Assembly: GCA_021234155.1 (NCBI GenBank)
Contig: JAJEKV010000094.1
Span: forward strand, 1,686,999-1,750,998
Direction: 5' to 3'
DNA from: Isoetes taiwanensis
Taxonomy: Eukaryota; Streptophyta; Lycopodiopsida; Isoetales; Isoetaceae
Length of the DNA stretch: 64,000 nucleotides
Positions 23,995 through 35,560 of this stretch are shown piece after piece. Each line of letters begins with the position of its first letter. Within the stretch, counting starts at the first letter, position 1. The translations under genes were made by a program, and so were the position numbers. A model generated the notes under the pieces. That model searched no databases, was not told the DNA's origin, and saw only the letters and a list, made by a program, of their open reading frames with translations.

Positions 23995-25216
23995 GCTTCT
24001 GGCATGGAATATCAATCATATGAGCAATGGGAAGATTGCAGAGATGGGAGATATTCTAGCATCCATCGATATGGTATTCTTTTAAGAGACTTGGGAGCAT
24101 GAGGAGAGTGGTCTCACAGATATACCAGGATGTGTGGTTTTGCACTCACTATGGAATAAAAAGGGATGGCGCAGATGAGGGTTTGGAGGGATAGCTTGTT
24201 ATATTAGAGCAGAGATAGCACATCTAACAAAGGTCACAAAGAGAAGAGAATCCAAGCAGTATATTTGGATGGAATTACCGGGGAAACAAGGTAAAATTTA
24301 TGTGGCAGGATGCTACTTCCCACCTCTACAAAAGCCTACATGCCAGAAATATGGATTGGACATGGAGGACCCATTTCAACAACTGGAGCTAGATAGCCTT
24401 GAACTAATGGAGTCAGAGGAAATTGTAATAGTGGGCGACTTTAACAATAGAACTGTTGGGAAACATGCCCCCTTAGTGAGCAACAATGGTGATCCAGTTT
24501 GGATAGATCAGATGGATGAATATGAGCTGGAATTGGCATGATGGAACCGGATAACCTCAGATAAAGACAAATGGCCTACTGCAATGGGAAGTCATCTGTT
24601 AAGTATGTGCAGTGGACTCAATTTATTAATTTACAATGGCATAAGGAGATTTCCAGGCACCCATCATTGCACTTGCAAAGGTAAGAATATGGTGGATTAC
24701 TTTACTGCATCAGAGCATTTTGTAGAGCAGGTCACATACTTGCAGGTGTCAGATGTGGGGAGGGAATCAGACCACGTGCCAATAATTGCACATATCTCTA
24801 TTATTGGAGTAGTGCAGCATCATGCACTTGTCAATATAGATCGTATTCATGTTAATCAAAGGAAAAGAGAGAAGTATATGAAGTATTGTGAGGAATGTAT
24901 GACAAGTGCAAATTGGCTAAAGGAGGAGGTGACAATGATGGGCGAGGTTTTGACCTCATTGCTAATAGGTGTAGCAAGAAAATGCTTTGATTCGGCGCGC
25001 ATAAAGAAAGGGCTGCCACACAATGGCTGGTTCGATGAGGAATGTAAGCTAAAAAGAATGCAGTATAAGGGTTCCCAAGGGCAAGAAAGACTGCAGCTGA
25101 TCTTTAAAAATATTATCAGATGCAAAAAAAAGAGCATTCCTAGCTCTCAAACAGGAAGAATTGGTCACAAAACTGTTGGTCGACCCAAATCAATTCTGGA
25201 AAAAGGTGAAGAATAG
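23995..25216 (+). pseudogene. LINE ORF2 endonuclease region
   Basis: Begins IRLLAWNINHMSNGKI (the N-terminal LAWN block of AP-type endonuclease) and continues with the ETWEHEESG block, IVIVGDFNNR (GDFN) and GRESDHVPIIAHI (SDH), in family order. These residues bind the metal and nick target DNA. Three in-frame stops break it: F-F-stop-ETW near 24083, WRR-stop-GFGG near 24176, and ELA-stop-WNR near 24539. All three are explained by C-to-T changes (CAA or CGA to TAA or TGA), the expected decay of methylated cytosines. The stretch 24584-25216 then stays open. Confidence 0.82.
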
Positions 25217-26819
25217 GAAGCAAAATAACATACAATTGTCAGTGGAGGATCTTATATGCCAGATTAAAAATCTATATCATGTTGACACCATCTCAAGTGG
25301 AGAGCAACCAATCAAATCTGAACTTATAGTTACAATGGATGATGTGCAGGAAGGGTTAGAAAAACTTGCTAATGGAAAAGCAGCCGATTCATTGGGTTTA
25401 GTGGCTGAAATGGTGAAATGGTTAAATGGTCAGGTGAAGGGGTGGCCAATAAAATAACAGAGATGTTTAATGCTGTAGTGTGAGAGGTGTTCTTCACCAA
25501 CATGGCAAGTTAGCAGAGTTGTCCCTATTCATAAAGCATGTGGTAAGCGACTTATTTGCAAAACTCTTTGCCACTATTTTAGAGAATAAAATAACATTTG
25601 GACTGAGCAACATGATGTGCGGGCTAAGGGCCAGGCAGGGTTTAGATCTGGAAAATGCCTATTGACCATCTAGTCACTTTTAGAGCGATGATGGACACAG
25701 TCAAAAGGACTCGAAAACCATTGTTTGCAGGCTTCGTAGATTTCTCTAAGGCATTTGATATGGTACCCAGGGATAACTTGTGGGAGAGCTTGGAACGGAT
25801 AAATGTACCTATACACCTGAGAAGTGCAGTGCGAGTATTATATGTGAAGGTATTAGTTATGCTGTCTTTTCCACTTGATGGTCAATGTAAAGGGTAGGTG
25901 GAGAGCAACGTTGGAGTCAAACAAGGGTGTCCACTTTCGCCCACACTTTTTGGTATTTTTATAGATGACTTACAAAGGTGGATATCCACTTATGGGGGGG
26001 TGGGGGGCTGAACTTTCAGGTTACGTGATTCGCATATTATTATATGCAGATGATATCATCTTGGTGTCCAGAAGCAAAGAAGGTATGCAACAGATGCAAC
26101 AACATTTGGATACATTAGGGAGCTTTTGTGATGTAACGGGTATGAAAGTGAACCTGGGTAAGACTAAGATCGTGCTCTTTGGGACTAATCTAGATAAAAA
26201 AAATCATTTATTTACATACAAGGGAGAGGTGATAGAGATCACGGATTCATATAAGTACTTGGGGCTTATTGTGGATAAACATTTCTGTTGGAATTGCACA
26301 GTGGAGCAAAGGGTTAATAGTGGGATAAAGGCGTTGTTTGCCATGCAAAAGCAGTGTCTAAAAGCTGATATTTGGAACTTTGGCTTGAAGAAGACACTAT
26401 TTAAATCCTTAATGCAATCGGTGGTTTTATATGGTTGCGAAGTTTGGGGCCCTGGAATCTCCTTGGAGCTATGGCAAAAAACAGAAAGGGTGCAGAAAAA
26501 GTTTTTACATAGTGAGCTTGGGGTTAAAATGCAAACTCCATATGATATGTCTCTGGCAGTGTGCGAGATAGAAGGGGAGTCTCTATGCAGATACTTAATA
26601 GGAAACTTGGATGAAGAGAGCTACCCAAGGCTAGCCTTGAAAGCAACATTTGACAAAGGGTGGTATGCAAATGGGATAGTCTGGTTACGGAAATGGGGGA
26701 TATTGATACAAGACTTGGCAAGAAATAAAAATAGAATTCGGGAATGGGTTCAGGAAAAAATGCGGGAAAGAGTTTGGTATGCACCCGATGTCAAAATGGC
26801 ACATTATAGGAAGGAATGA
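25161..26819 (+). pseudogene. LINE ORF2 reverse transcriptase and thumb region
   Basis: The finger and palm motifs appear in order: FVDFSKAFDMVPRDNLW (25735-25785 region), GVKQGCPLSPTLFGIFIDDL (about 25913-25972), then ILLYADDIILVSRSKEGMQQ with the catalytic YADD at about 26043-26054. GMKVNLGKTKIVLFG and SYKYLGLIVDK follow, then VVLYGCEVWGPG. The last 284-codon frame (25965-26819) is uninterrupted. At least three frame breaks lie upstream (near 25460, 25660 and 25895), so the polymerase is not translatable as it stands. Confidence 0.88.
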
Positions 26820-26879
26820 ATTCTATGCTACTAGAAATGGGCTATTTAAATGAGAATATTTCCCTGTCCAGGAGACACG

Positions 26880-27084
26880 CAATTTGCAGATGCAACTCAG
26901 TGCCCACCACCTGGATGTAGAAGTGGGAAGATGGTTTAACATACATCGGGAGCACCAGACTTGCAGGGCATGCAGTTGTGATGAGGTAGAAGACGAAGCA
27001 CATGCAATAATAAGATGTCCAGCTTACCAAGCCTTGAGAGATAAGTTTGGCATTAAAGTGTCTAATTTACACCAGTTTTTGGGT
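26880..27084 (+). pseudogene. LINE ORF2 C-terminal CCHC-like zinc motif, truncated
   Basis: Reads QLSAHHLDVEVGRW, then TCRACSCDEVEDEAHAIIRC: Cys-x2-Cys-x8-His-x4-Cys. Copy 4 keeps the same spacing; copy 3 has replaced the last Cys. The motif is thought to help bind LINE RNA or the target. The frame runs out at FLGC at the junction with the hairpin repeat at 27081, about 55 residues short of copies 3 and 4. Confidence 0.75.
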
Positions 27085-27205
27085 TGCCCCTAGGGGGGCA
27101 AACCCTCGTTTATGTGGGTATGTGGCATATCCTAGGTATATGCTGGAATATACCTAGGATATGCTGGTGACTGCTCCAAACCCATTGTTGCATGTAAACT
27201 GGCGG
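27081..27205 (+). repeat. hairpin-ended repeat, copy 1
   Basis: Starts with a stem-loop (GGGTTGCCCC at 27081-27090 pairing with GGGGCAAACCC at about 27094-27104). Next comes a perfect 15 bp inverted repeat, CATATCCTAGGTATA at 27126-27140 and TATACCTAGGATATG at 27149-27163, with an 8-base loop. About 115 bases match the reverse complement of 54425-54544, which also begins with the terminal stem-loop. It abuts the broken end of LINE copy 2. A small non-autonomous transposon is the simplest reading; the family is unknown. Confidence 0.75.
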
Positions 27206-27510
27206 TCTCGTGCGTTATGATTAGGTGCGTGATTTATCTGCCCTGCCAGTTATCCGGTCACTCTGGAGCTCGAGCTATTATGGGGGCCAAAAACTTTGCA
27301 TCATCGGAGCATGAATGAGTGGTCTGTGCGCCTGTACGCATCTTGCCAGGCCATGGTTTAGATCCGGTGGTTTTGGAAGCCCAAGATGAGATCTGAGGGA
27401 TTCGGCACCACACATTTTCCACAACCAAGCTGCAGATCCCTAGCCTTGCTTACAAGTTCTCCGACTTTCCTTGGCTTTAGAACACTCTTGAATGTGCCTC
27501 CCGGGATCAG

Positions 27511-28246
27511 GTCACGAAAGAAGATGGGTATATGATCAATTATGCGTGTAAAACTGGGGTGCGGTGAGGATGTCTTCTCAAAAGGACGAGATTTACTACA
27601 AAACTGGAGGTATGTGGTGCATCATGGCATAGTTCATTTTCACACATATTGCACTATATATCAAATTGTTCGTGTCTTTTCTTTGTTACTTTGCAGTGCA
27701 TCCTACTGCATGCTCTGAGTCTGTAAAAGTATAGCAGCAAATTTCATTTTCAAAACAGTGTGTTCCATATGTTTCAAATTACTTTAGTCTATTCTTCCTC
27801 TTTTTTTCTTTCTTTGCAGTGTGCATCCTGCTGCATGCTTTGAGCCTGTACATCAAGATAGAAAAAGTACCTAAGCGTAAAAGTATAGAGTTCATTTTCA
27901 AACAGTTGTTTTATCATTCTAGTCTATTTTGAGCCCACGCAATGTACATCCTATCACATGCTCACTTCCAAGCCTAGAGTGTATTACTTTGCACATATAT
28001 TATACATCAAACGATCTTATGGATAATGAAGAGTCTAGTTTAGATGGCATCATTGGCTTAGTGCACAGGCAACAATTGCTCTAATAAGTGTGTGTAGTGG
28101 CCATGCCATTAGGTGGCAATTTCATGGCAGAGACGTCCACTACTGCTTGAAGATGTGTCAACCATTTTCAAGTCATGTGGTTGTTTAGCTTCTTTTTCAA
28201 ATCGCTTGTTGGGGTAACATGTCTAGCTGGGAAACACCTTTGTTGC

Positions 28247-28302
<56 letters not shown>

Positions 28303-28309
28303 GCAAAAT

Positions 28310-28408
<99 letters not shown>

Positions 28409-29632
28409 TAGTTTTAACGTTACGCCACTAGGCACAACCATTTTAGCACAGCTTGTTATCAATCACATTCATGTCTCTGCCTATAAAGTGTGCTTTATTT
28501 CTGCAGATGTGCGAACTGGGAAATGTAAATGAAGAAGCTTGATATTCATGTTTAGGTTTTTCACTATGTTAAGCTTTGTATAACTTCAATAATAATGTGC
28601 AAGCATTTTCAGCTTGGTTGGGCATTTGTGCCATCGAAGACTCAAATCAAAGTAGGAGAAAGATTCTATGTGTGTAGCCATGAGCTGCTTACATGGATAC
28701 TTAATCCACTCGAGATTGTTTATATACAAGACAATAAAATGAAGGGATCACAATCGAATCACAAACAACCTGGAATAGATGTTCTTATGGCAGAGAATCA
28801 ATACAAAAAAGCTTTATATTCTTTTGGTAGCGGGACTATTGGTGGACATTTACTGGTATGTTTCTTGCATATTTCCAGTAATTAGGAATATATTTATTTA
28901 TTGACTTGTTTTGTATAGTAATGTTAGCATCTTGATAACCTCAAGCACTGCTGCAGAGATGATAAGGCAGAAGCTCATGGCAGTTCCTTAAGTTTTTATT
29001 GGTCTTAAATTAATAATATCAACTAAGCATGTTCTGGGATATTGATAAAGAAAATTAGCTCACCAATGGATTTATCGTGTCCCAAAGGCAGGACACGATA
29101 AAAAGAACCTATATATTATGGCATAAAGTTAGCAGCACGCTTACATCCTTCTATCTATCTATCTATTAGCTTGCCAATAGATTTATCGTGTCCCAACGAC
29201 AGGGAATTAAGTTGATGTAAGCATGCTGCTAACTTTATGCCATAATAGATAGGTCCGTTTTAAATTTATCAATAGAACAACTGGCCTAGGAAAAGCAGTG
29301 GAAAGACTCATATGGCTGAAGTTAAGTTTAAGATTTTAGTGAGTAATGTGCCAAGCAATCACAACGAAAAAGTAGTTAGATTCTCATTCTCAATTTTGTG
29401 CTTCCTACACACATTGATATGCTATTATGAACAGGCAGGTGAAGAGCATTTTTCTGTTGAATGGGATCAAGAATCTGATACAGTCTGGTATGAAATATGT
29501 TGCTTTTCTAAGCCAGCTCATTTCCTATCAAAATTTGCATATCCCTATGTCCAGTTGAAACAAAGGATTTTTGCTAAACAGTCCACAGAGGCAATGTTGA
29601 AAGCAACCAGAACAAGTATAGCTGAAAGCTAA
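27511..29632 (+). CDS. DUF1990 / UPF0548 family gene, 3' exons (frame disturbed)
   Basis: Three exons fit the plant UPF0548 (DUF1990) family, whose function is not established. Exon a, 27511-27609: VTKEDGYMINYA, then, after a shift caused by two missing bases, GCGEDVFSKGRDLLQNW, ending at GTATGT. Exon b, 28604-28855: HFQLGWAFVPSKTQIKVGER, then LEIVYIQDNK and FGSGTIGGHLL, ending at GTATG. Exon c, 29435-29632: AGEEHFSVEWDQ, VWYEICCFSKPAHFLS, YPYVQLKQRIFAKQS, stop TAA. These are the family's diagnostic blocks in order (GSGTxxGHLLAGEE, FSKPAHFLS, YPYVxLxQxxFA). The b-c splice is phase 0 and clean. The a-b junction needs one more base. The 5' exon is not recognised. Introns 27610-28603 and 28856-29434 hold a (GA)n tract and a fold-back element. 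The gene is either real with assembly indels or an early pseudogene. Confidence 0.8.
28250..28405. repeat. (GA)n microsatellite in intron
   Basis: Two GA blocks (about 28251-28299 and 28313-28405) separated by TTGCAAAATAAC, inside the first recognisable intron of the DUF1990 gene. The Leu-Ser frames across it on the minus strand are artefacts. Confidence 0.97.
29107..29254. mobile_element. fold-back element in DUF1990 intron
   Basis: 41-base arms, 29107-29147 and 29214-29254, are inverted copies with two mismatches (shared core GGCATAAAGTTAGCAGCA). The loop holds (TCTA)n and a copy of a segment that also lies just to the left (TTTATCGTGTCC at about 29081). The left copy of that segment itself forms a perfect 12 bp stem, TTTATCGTGTCC with GGACACGATAAA. 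It looks like a small fold-back or MITE inserted in the intron. No clear target duplication is visible. Confidence 0.75.
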
Positions 29633-30475
29633 AGCTCTTGTTGTTAACAGCAATTTGTCAAGAAGTTGTTTAAAGCTTTGAACTGATAAATTTTTGTTGG
29701 AAATTTATTTTATTGGAAATTAAGAGTTCTGACATTACGGATGGGTTCTTTGTTGGATGTCTGGATACTAATTTTGCGGTTGGTGTTGCTACACCCAAAG
29801 CTAACCATGATAAATCATGAAAAATCAGCAGATGCAATTGATGCTAGAAATAATCCAGGCATTTCTAAAAGTCAAGGGTTCTTGCTATATATGTCCAGCA
29901 ATAAATTCTAGTGTCAAACAACATCTTGCCTCCAAAAATAACCAAACTCATGTAAAAGCGGCTTCAAACACTTGTAACACCAAGGAAAAATAGGAGAACT
30001 CTGCTTTGCTCCTCTATTTCACCTTTTTTACTGTATGCCATCAGAACCATAATACAATTGAGTAGTTATTTTTGCAAATTCTGCAAAGGTCAACCCTGAC
30101 TTCCACCGTGATGACAGAGGTGGCACGACCTTAGAAAGTTACAGGTTAATCAAGTGATGACACCTCTAAGAAGAAGTGATGGAATAGGATCTGTAGGCGG
30201 ACAGATTTGAGTGTGGTAAGTATTTGAGAATAATGCTAAGTTCAGGAATCTAGACTGGATAGGCTTCCGTGTTAGATTGTATCAGACTAGTGGATATAAG
30301 TTCGAACATGGATCAGCTCTCCTAGTATTTAGTTCAATAGTAACAAGGGAACACAGCTCTCTGTGTAATGGCTTTGAGCCCAGTATTAGCCCATTTTTCT
30401 TATGAGCTTGTTTTGTTGAATATCAGCCCATTTTCAGTTGAGACTGGTTGCAGTTGAGGCTGTTATTGTATTCTA
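29633..30475. other. 3' flank of the DUF1990 gene, no other gene seen
   Basis: AT-rich downstream DNA. The stretch near 30240-30330 includes AAGTTCGAACATGG, which is weakly like a pol III B box, but no tRNA fold can be drawn around it. Confidence 0.4.
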
Positions 30476-30745
30476 GAATGGGACTCGCATGAAACCAACA
30501 AACCGCCCGAATACCAAAGGACTTCCTTAATAAACTAGGATCGAGGACGAAGGTCACAGGATGAAGGCTAAAGGCCGAGAAAGGACAGCATGAAAGAAAC
30601 GCCAAATTGGCCAAACCAGGCAGGAAGAAGCCCCTCCCCTGTCTGGAAACAAATCAAAGAGTATAAGGTACTGCCGCCCGCATGCATGCAAAACATGCAT
30701 GCTCGTCCCATTCTAGAATGGCGATCCGATGTCTCGGATCGATGG
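30476..30745 (+). repeat. CATGCATG/hairpin element, copy C
   Basis: Starts near TCTAGAATGGGACTCGCATG and runs through AACCAACAAACCGCCCG, GGATCGAGGACGAAGGTCA and GGCCAAACCAGGCAGGAAGA. It ends in a CATGCATG cluster (30680-30702), a 14-base palindrome CCATTCTAGAATGG (30708-30721), and a hairpin CGATCCGA-TGTC-TCGGATCG (30722-30741). Copies A and B on the opposite strand near 35.2-36.3 kb have the same order of parts. Confidence 0.75.
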
Positions 30746-31576
30746 GATTTTCTTTGTCAAATCTCTCATGAACTACAGAATATATAACATTACATGTGTT
30801 TATGTTGTCGTTTTAAGATGGGAATTTAAGATAACCATCCATTTCAAAAATAGATGGTATGTGATAGATACAATTTGGTCTCATTTAAGACTTTTGGCTA
30901 TGGTCTCAGGCATTGGACAGTGGGTATTGCATGGCAATCTTTAGTGGGGGGAATGGGATTTTTATGGAAATTCTTGCTGGCGAAACTGCTCTATTGGAAC
31001 TGCTGTTATAATGTGGGTCCAACCATGATAACCTCTGCATCCTCTTATAAGTGCAGGGTCCTAAATGGGGTGTTTGGGTATGGACATAGCTATGGGGTTG
31101 GGGGGCGGGCATGGAAGTTGGAGAGTTACAAGTTCATAAGGCTCACTAGAATCTATATACATCAGTGGACTACCATGTGGTTCAAATCATTATCCTGTAA
31201 ACTTTTTTGTGACTATTCAGTTGTCATTAGAGTTTCGTGTATGAAGCTATACATGGGTTCATATTGTGAATGGGAAATCAGGTTTGTCAATAGGATCATT
31301 GTGCTAGATGGGAATCATTATCTTAAGGACAAGTCTATGGTTATAAATGGTCAAACCCTTGTGAAGTTTGTCTTTTATGGTCATTTCTTTTTTTTTTTTT
31401 TGAAGGGGTGGTGGTGGGCCACCTCCTTTGACACGTTCCCTCAATAGAATGGGGAAAAAATGTGGGCTTTGGTTGATAATGATCCCTTGTCTTGGGGTAA
31501 TCCTTGTCTTGTGGGGATGGGTGGTTCGTGCAAGGATAAATATTTTAAGTAATTCCTTACTTTTGAAGCTTCAAAT
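30746..31576. other. unassigned; 197-codon open frame
   Basis: The frame at 30854-31447 is long but has no recognisable domain. It is rich in Tyr, Phe, Cys and Trp and crosses a (T)n run near 31389-31401. I treat it as chance or as a relic of an unknown element. Confidence 0.3.
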
Positions 31577-31600
31577 TTAAGAATAGAATAGAATAGAATA
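31577..31600. repeat. (AATAG)n microsatellite
   Basis: About four AATAG units directly left of the Helitron-type end. The same repeat occurs at 21216-21242 inside LINE copy 1. Confidence 0.85.
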
Positions 31601-31630
31601 CTAGTAAACGTGTGCCCGGCGTTGCCGGGC
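31601..31630 (-). mobile_element. Helitron-type 3' end, minus strand
   Basis: Read on the minus strand: hairpin GCCCGGC-AAC-GCCGGGC (31614-31630), a 9-base spacer ACACGTTTA, then CTAG (31601-31604) followed by T. A short GC-rich hairpin about ten bases before a CTRR end, inserted between A and T, is the hallmark of Helitron rolling-circle transposons. A second copy with the same spacer word lies at 58676-58704. The body of the element would extend to the right; its 5' TC end and any Rep/helicase ORF are not identified, so it is probably non-autonomous. Confidence 0.72.
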
Positions 31631-33702
31631 TAATGTCCTAGCTAGGCTAGTGTTTTTACTTGATCTTTAACGTCCATTTGTGCAACTTTTGACAATACTA
31701 ATCAATTTAATTACAACTTGTTAAATGTCTAAATCGCCTACCTAGATTGTAGATAAGGGTATTACAAAAAAATGTAGGTTTTTTCAAAATACACGACGGG
31801 GTAAAACATTGTACTAACAGAGATTGAGAAATATTGTGTAAGAGATGCAAAACAATAGCATAGATGTGCAAGTGGAGAGGTGAAAGTAGATATTAAAATG
31901 CATCTACCCATAATTATATAGAGAAACATTCAAAGAATGTCAACGTAAAAATTGAGTTTCCAAACTGTAAGTTGTGAAGTTCCAAAAACCACTTGACCCT
32001 ATAGATGTGGTGGGAATAAGTTAAAGGCACATGTTAATAAGAAAGAGACTATGGGTGGTTATTTAAGTTTGGTGATGTTGACCAATCTACTGTTGTAAGA
32101 CTCTTATTAGCTAATAAATTAGCAAACTCTTTCGTTGGAGATAATGTGTTCATAACATAACAGTGCTTGCAAAATTTAGGGTGGTCCAAATTGTCTGAAA
32201 TTATAAAGACTACCAGCTTGCGATTAAGCTCGAATCACTGCACACCTCTATCATGGTCGCAGTGACTGCAGATTCCATCTTACCATTGTAATATGGCCCA
32301 TGAGCATTTTTATAATAGCACAATGCTTGTTAGAATAGTCACGCCTCTATGCACACGTTATCGAGCTTTATGCACTCTATGCAAAAAATAGAAGTCAAGA
32401 CAATTAGCTTACCAAAGATGGAAGTGCCGAAGTGGGAAAAACCATTCCATAGAGAAAGCCCGACTAATAGGCATATTATAGCCCTCTTTAACGTGACATG
32501 CCCTTACTTTTCAAAGCCATTGAATTTTTTGCCTTCCAGACTTTTACTTACATGTATTCACATGCCCCATTTTTTTTATCTAGTATCTCAAGTATAAGGC
32601 ACAGATAGGATTGCCACAATTCAGGCATCACTTGTTGTCTGTGTTGGCTATGGAGATGCACTGTTTTATGACATCAAAGTAATGCTTCTGGTAAAAAGTA
32701 AGGCTAAGAGTACAACTCTTGAAGAAACTATTTCAGGACAGTGCAACATTGCTCATGCAAATGTTTAACTGGACCATAGAGCCTTGACAAAGCCCTGAAT
32801 AACCTGTTGAGCATTCCATATTGCCGACTCATCTTTTCCTTTCTCCATAAAGATTTGACAGTATAAAAGTACTCTCAGCTTCAGCAAGAAGTATTCTCCT
32901 ACGCATTTGTACTGTCCATCTCTTTGAGCATGAAACAATAAAGTTCTGAAGATATGGCAAAACAAAGGGCAGGAAGGTTAGATAGTGCTACATAAAAAAT
33001 TTCATTAGCTCTCATTATTTGGTCTACTTTTTACATCTAATGCCTACAACATAGTGTAGTGATTTTGAATTGAATCGACGTGAGCAAACATAAACCAAAT
33101 GTCACAAAATCACATCAAATTGGAGCTCATTATCTGTAATACCAACATGAATCCAGTGAATCATTGCTACACGCTTCTTATTTTTTATTTGCTAAAAAAT
33201 GTAAACTTATCTGATTCTACTTCATGATATTGCGTTTCTACCATAAAATTGAAGAATCCTTTCATTTTTTGACCGAGTTACCACATTTGCGATATATATC
33301 AATGGTGGTACTCACTACTGCAGCATCACATTGAAGCCCATTTTGGATTGTATGCTCACAAAATGAATTGAATTTGCTTACCAAGCTCCACCAGCCTGAA
33401 TATGTTTATTTGTCCTTATATGAAATAATCTGCATTTGCAAGAAGTCTACTTGGTTGAAATAGAAAGAATTAATAACTTATCGATGCAAAGAGAAGCCAA
33501 ATATGCTATGCTCCAAGCAAATCTGGAACTGCATAAAGAGCATCTCATTTAAGAAAAGAAAATTAATTGAAGTATCTCATGTAAGCCTAGAACTCATGCC
33601 AAGAAAATCTGGAATTGTATAGAGATTCTAGAAGATCTGAACGTAAATACCATAAAAGAAAGAAGGGTAGACGCGTAAAGCCAATCAGACATATCACCTT
33701 TT
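31631..33702. other. no gene recognised; possible Helitron body
   Basis: AT-rich DNA with only short open frames and no domain I recognise (82 codons at 32349-32597; 66 codons on the minus strand at 32765-32965). It may be the interior of the Helitron whose 3' end is at 31601. Confidence 0.4.
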
Positions 33703-34240
33703 AAATCGATAATAGAATATAAAAGACAAACTATCAGGCATATCTGTATATTACCTCTTAAATCGATAATTGTGTCAATGTTCAGACATATTTTGGTTCT
33801 TCTAACGCCTCAAACCTCATGTTTGACTTAAATCATCTTAATCTGCATTGCACCAAACACTTCACTTGATTTATCATAAAACCACTCACATTGAAGCACA
33901 CAATAGATGCTACCAGGTTTCACCAAAATGTTCTTGTGTGTGCACGTTTCAATCAAAGGTAAAAGCTATATAAATCGATAATAGAACATAAAAGACAAAC
34001 TATCAGGCATATCAGTATATTACCTCTTAAATCGATAATTGTGTCAATGTTCAGACATACTTTGCTTATTCTAACGCCTCAAACCTCATGTTTGACTTAA
34101 ATCATCTTAATCTGCATTGCACCAAACACTTCACTTGATTTATCATAAAACCACTCACATTGAAGAAGCACACAATAGATGCTACCAGGTTTCACCAAAA
34201 TGTTCTTGTGTGTGCACGTTTCAATCAAAGGTAAAAGCTG
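33703..34240 (+). repeat. 269 bp tandem duplication
   Basis: The segment starting AAATCGATAATAGAA at 33703 repeats from 33972 with few differences (for example TTGGTTCT versus TTGCTTAT, and one extra GAA). The near-identity suggests a recent duplication. No coding content is recognised. Confidence 0.9.
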
Positions 34241-35186
34241 TACAAACATGCAAAACAAATGGGTTGTACCACCTGCAGTTATGGGAATACCAAAAACTAT
34301 GAATCGGCCAGAAGTACATAAAATAAAAGAACGTACATTATATTAGAAAGAAATATTACCATCCCTTTTATTTTTGTATGCAAGTAAATAGCATGTCTGA
34401 GAGCAAACATATATCTTCTAGACCCACTCTTCTCATTCAGCTTAGTAGCACATTTCAAAGATGTTCAGGTCTGAGCAACAGTTGTTGTTCTTGCTTCAAT
34501 AGTTGCAGCCAAAGCCAAGGGACACAAAAATCTTAATGAAAAAGCTCACAGGGTCTGCTAGAAGAAACATAAACATCTAATAAGAAGATGATTAGCCAAC
34601 AAAAAGAACCTCATATTATGTAAAGGTGGTGTGTATGCACCTTCTAAATAGTTTATAAATTCATTCCTTCTTCGCTAATTTGTCTCATTCTTCTAGCCTG
34701 CATGCAATATTCAGCTTACTGGATATGCATTTTGGAAAGAAGCCAGATAAACATTTTGAGGATGAAATTTCACAAATTATTACCTTGAAGGATGTCGATG
34801 TGAAGAGAACTATTTGAAGCTTGAATGCGCTGGCATATATACGACCATTTTGATGTTGGACTGTGGCTACCTTGTATAACATGATATAAATTAAGAAAAA
34901 GGAAGGCATAGAAACAACCCATTCAAGTAGCATCCATGGGTGATATTCCAAGGTGGCTATTCATGGATCTTCTGAATAACTCTAGTAATTTGTCTCATTC
35001 TTGTAGCCTGCACACATGAATAAGATTATTAAACAAATTAACCCACTGCATATATAATCCTGTAAGGAAGCCAGATAATTATTCTGATTATGAAATTCTA
35101 CAAAGTAGTACCTTGTGGTAAAGCTAACTAATTGAGAACCTCGACACACAGTATAACAAACCATTCTGGTGTTGCCCTCCTATCTC
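34241..35186. other. no gene; diverged direct repeat
   Basis: A ~110 bp block near 34676-34790 recurs diverged near 34978-35115 (shared TAATTTGTCTCATTCTT and GAAGCCAGATAA). Otherwise nothing recognised. Confidence 0.5.
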
Positions 35187-35560
35187 ATAATGTCGTCGAT
35201 TCGCGTAGCGAATCGGCATTCTTGCTCAAGATGAGCATGCATGCATTGCATGCGTCGCATGCATGCATTGCATGCGTTTTGGGCCGTTCGTCAGGTTGGG
35301 CGTTTGCTACTTATTGCGGAATTCTTCATCGACATTTCATCGGCGCTTCCTCTTCTCTCAGCAGTACCTTATTCTCTTTGAATTGTTTCCAGGCAGGGGA
35401 GGGGCTTCTTCCTGCCTGGTTTGGCCAATTTGGCGTTGCTTTCTATTTGTCTTTTAGGCCTTTAGCCTTCATCCTGTGACCCGTCCTCGATCCTAGTTTG
35501 TTAAGGAAGTCCTTTGGTATTGGGCGCTTTGTTGGTTTCATGCGGTCGCGGTGCAAGAAT
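35187..35560 (-). repeat. CATGCATG/hairpin element, copy A
   Basis: On the minus strand it starts TTCTTGCACCGCGACCGCAT and continues with the same segments as copy C (GGATCGAGGACGGGTCACAG and the GGCCAAACCAGGCAGGAAGA segment). It then carries the longest CATGCA-rich palindromic cluster (35235-35276) and ends with a perfect hairpin CGATTCGC-TAC-GCGAATCG (35197-35215). It sits in direct tandem with copy B. Confidence 0.8.

Larger units (their letters stand above)
23226..27084 (+). mobile_element. LINE copy 2, nearly full-length non-LTR retrotransposon
   Basis: The order is: a CT-rich leader, ORF1, a gap of about 15 bases, then ORF2 with endonuclease, reverse transcriptase and a C-terminal zinc motif. 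Frame changes and stops interrupt both ORFs. The C-terminus breaks off at SNLHQFLGC where the GGGTTGCCCC hairpin repeat begins (27081), so the 3' stem-loop and tail seen in copies 1, 3 and 4 are lost. The leader at 23226-23400 resembles 54160-54335. The C-terminal half shares the order YGCEVWG, RLSSHHLGVEVGRW-like and CxxC...H...C with the other copies. I cannot name the clade with certainty; it is not the plant L1 type at 36.6 kb. Confidence 0.9.

Noticed and set aside
28223-28462. Leu-Ser repeat protein frame
   Set aside because: It is a direct translation of the (GA)n repeat in an intron.
30280-30340. tRNA or SINE with a pol III B box
   Set aside because: Only a weak B-box-like word is present; no A box at the right distance and no cloverleaf.
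30854-31447. 197-codon open frame as a gene
   Set aside because: No recognisable motif, skewed aromatic and Cys content, and it crosses a homopolymer run.
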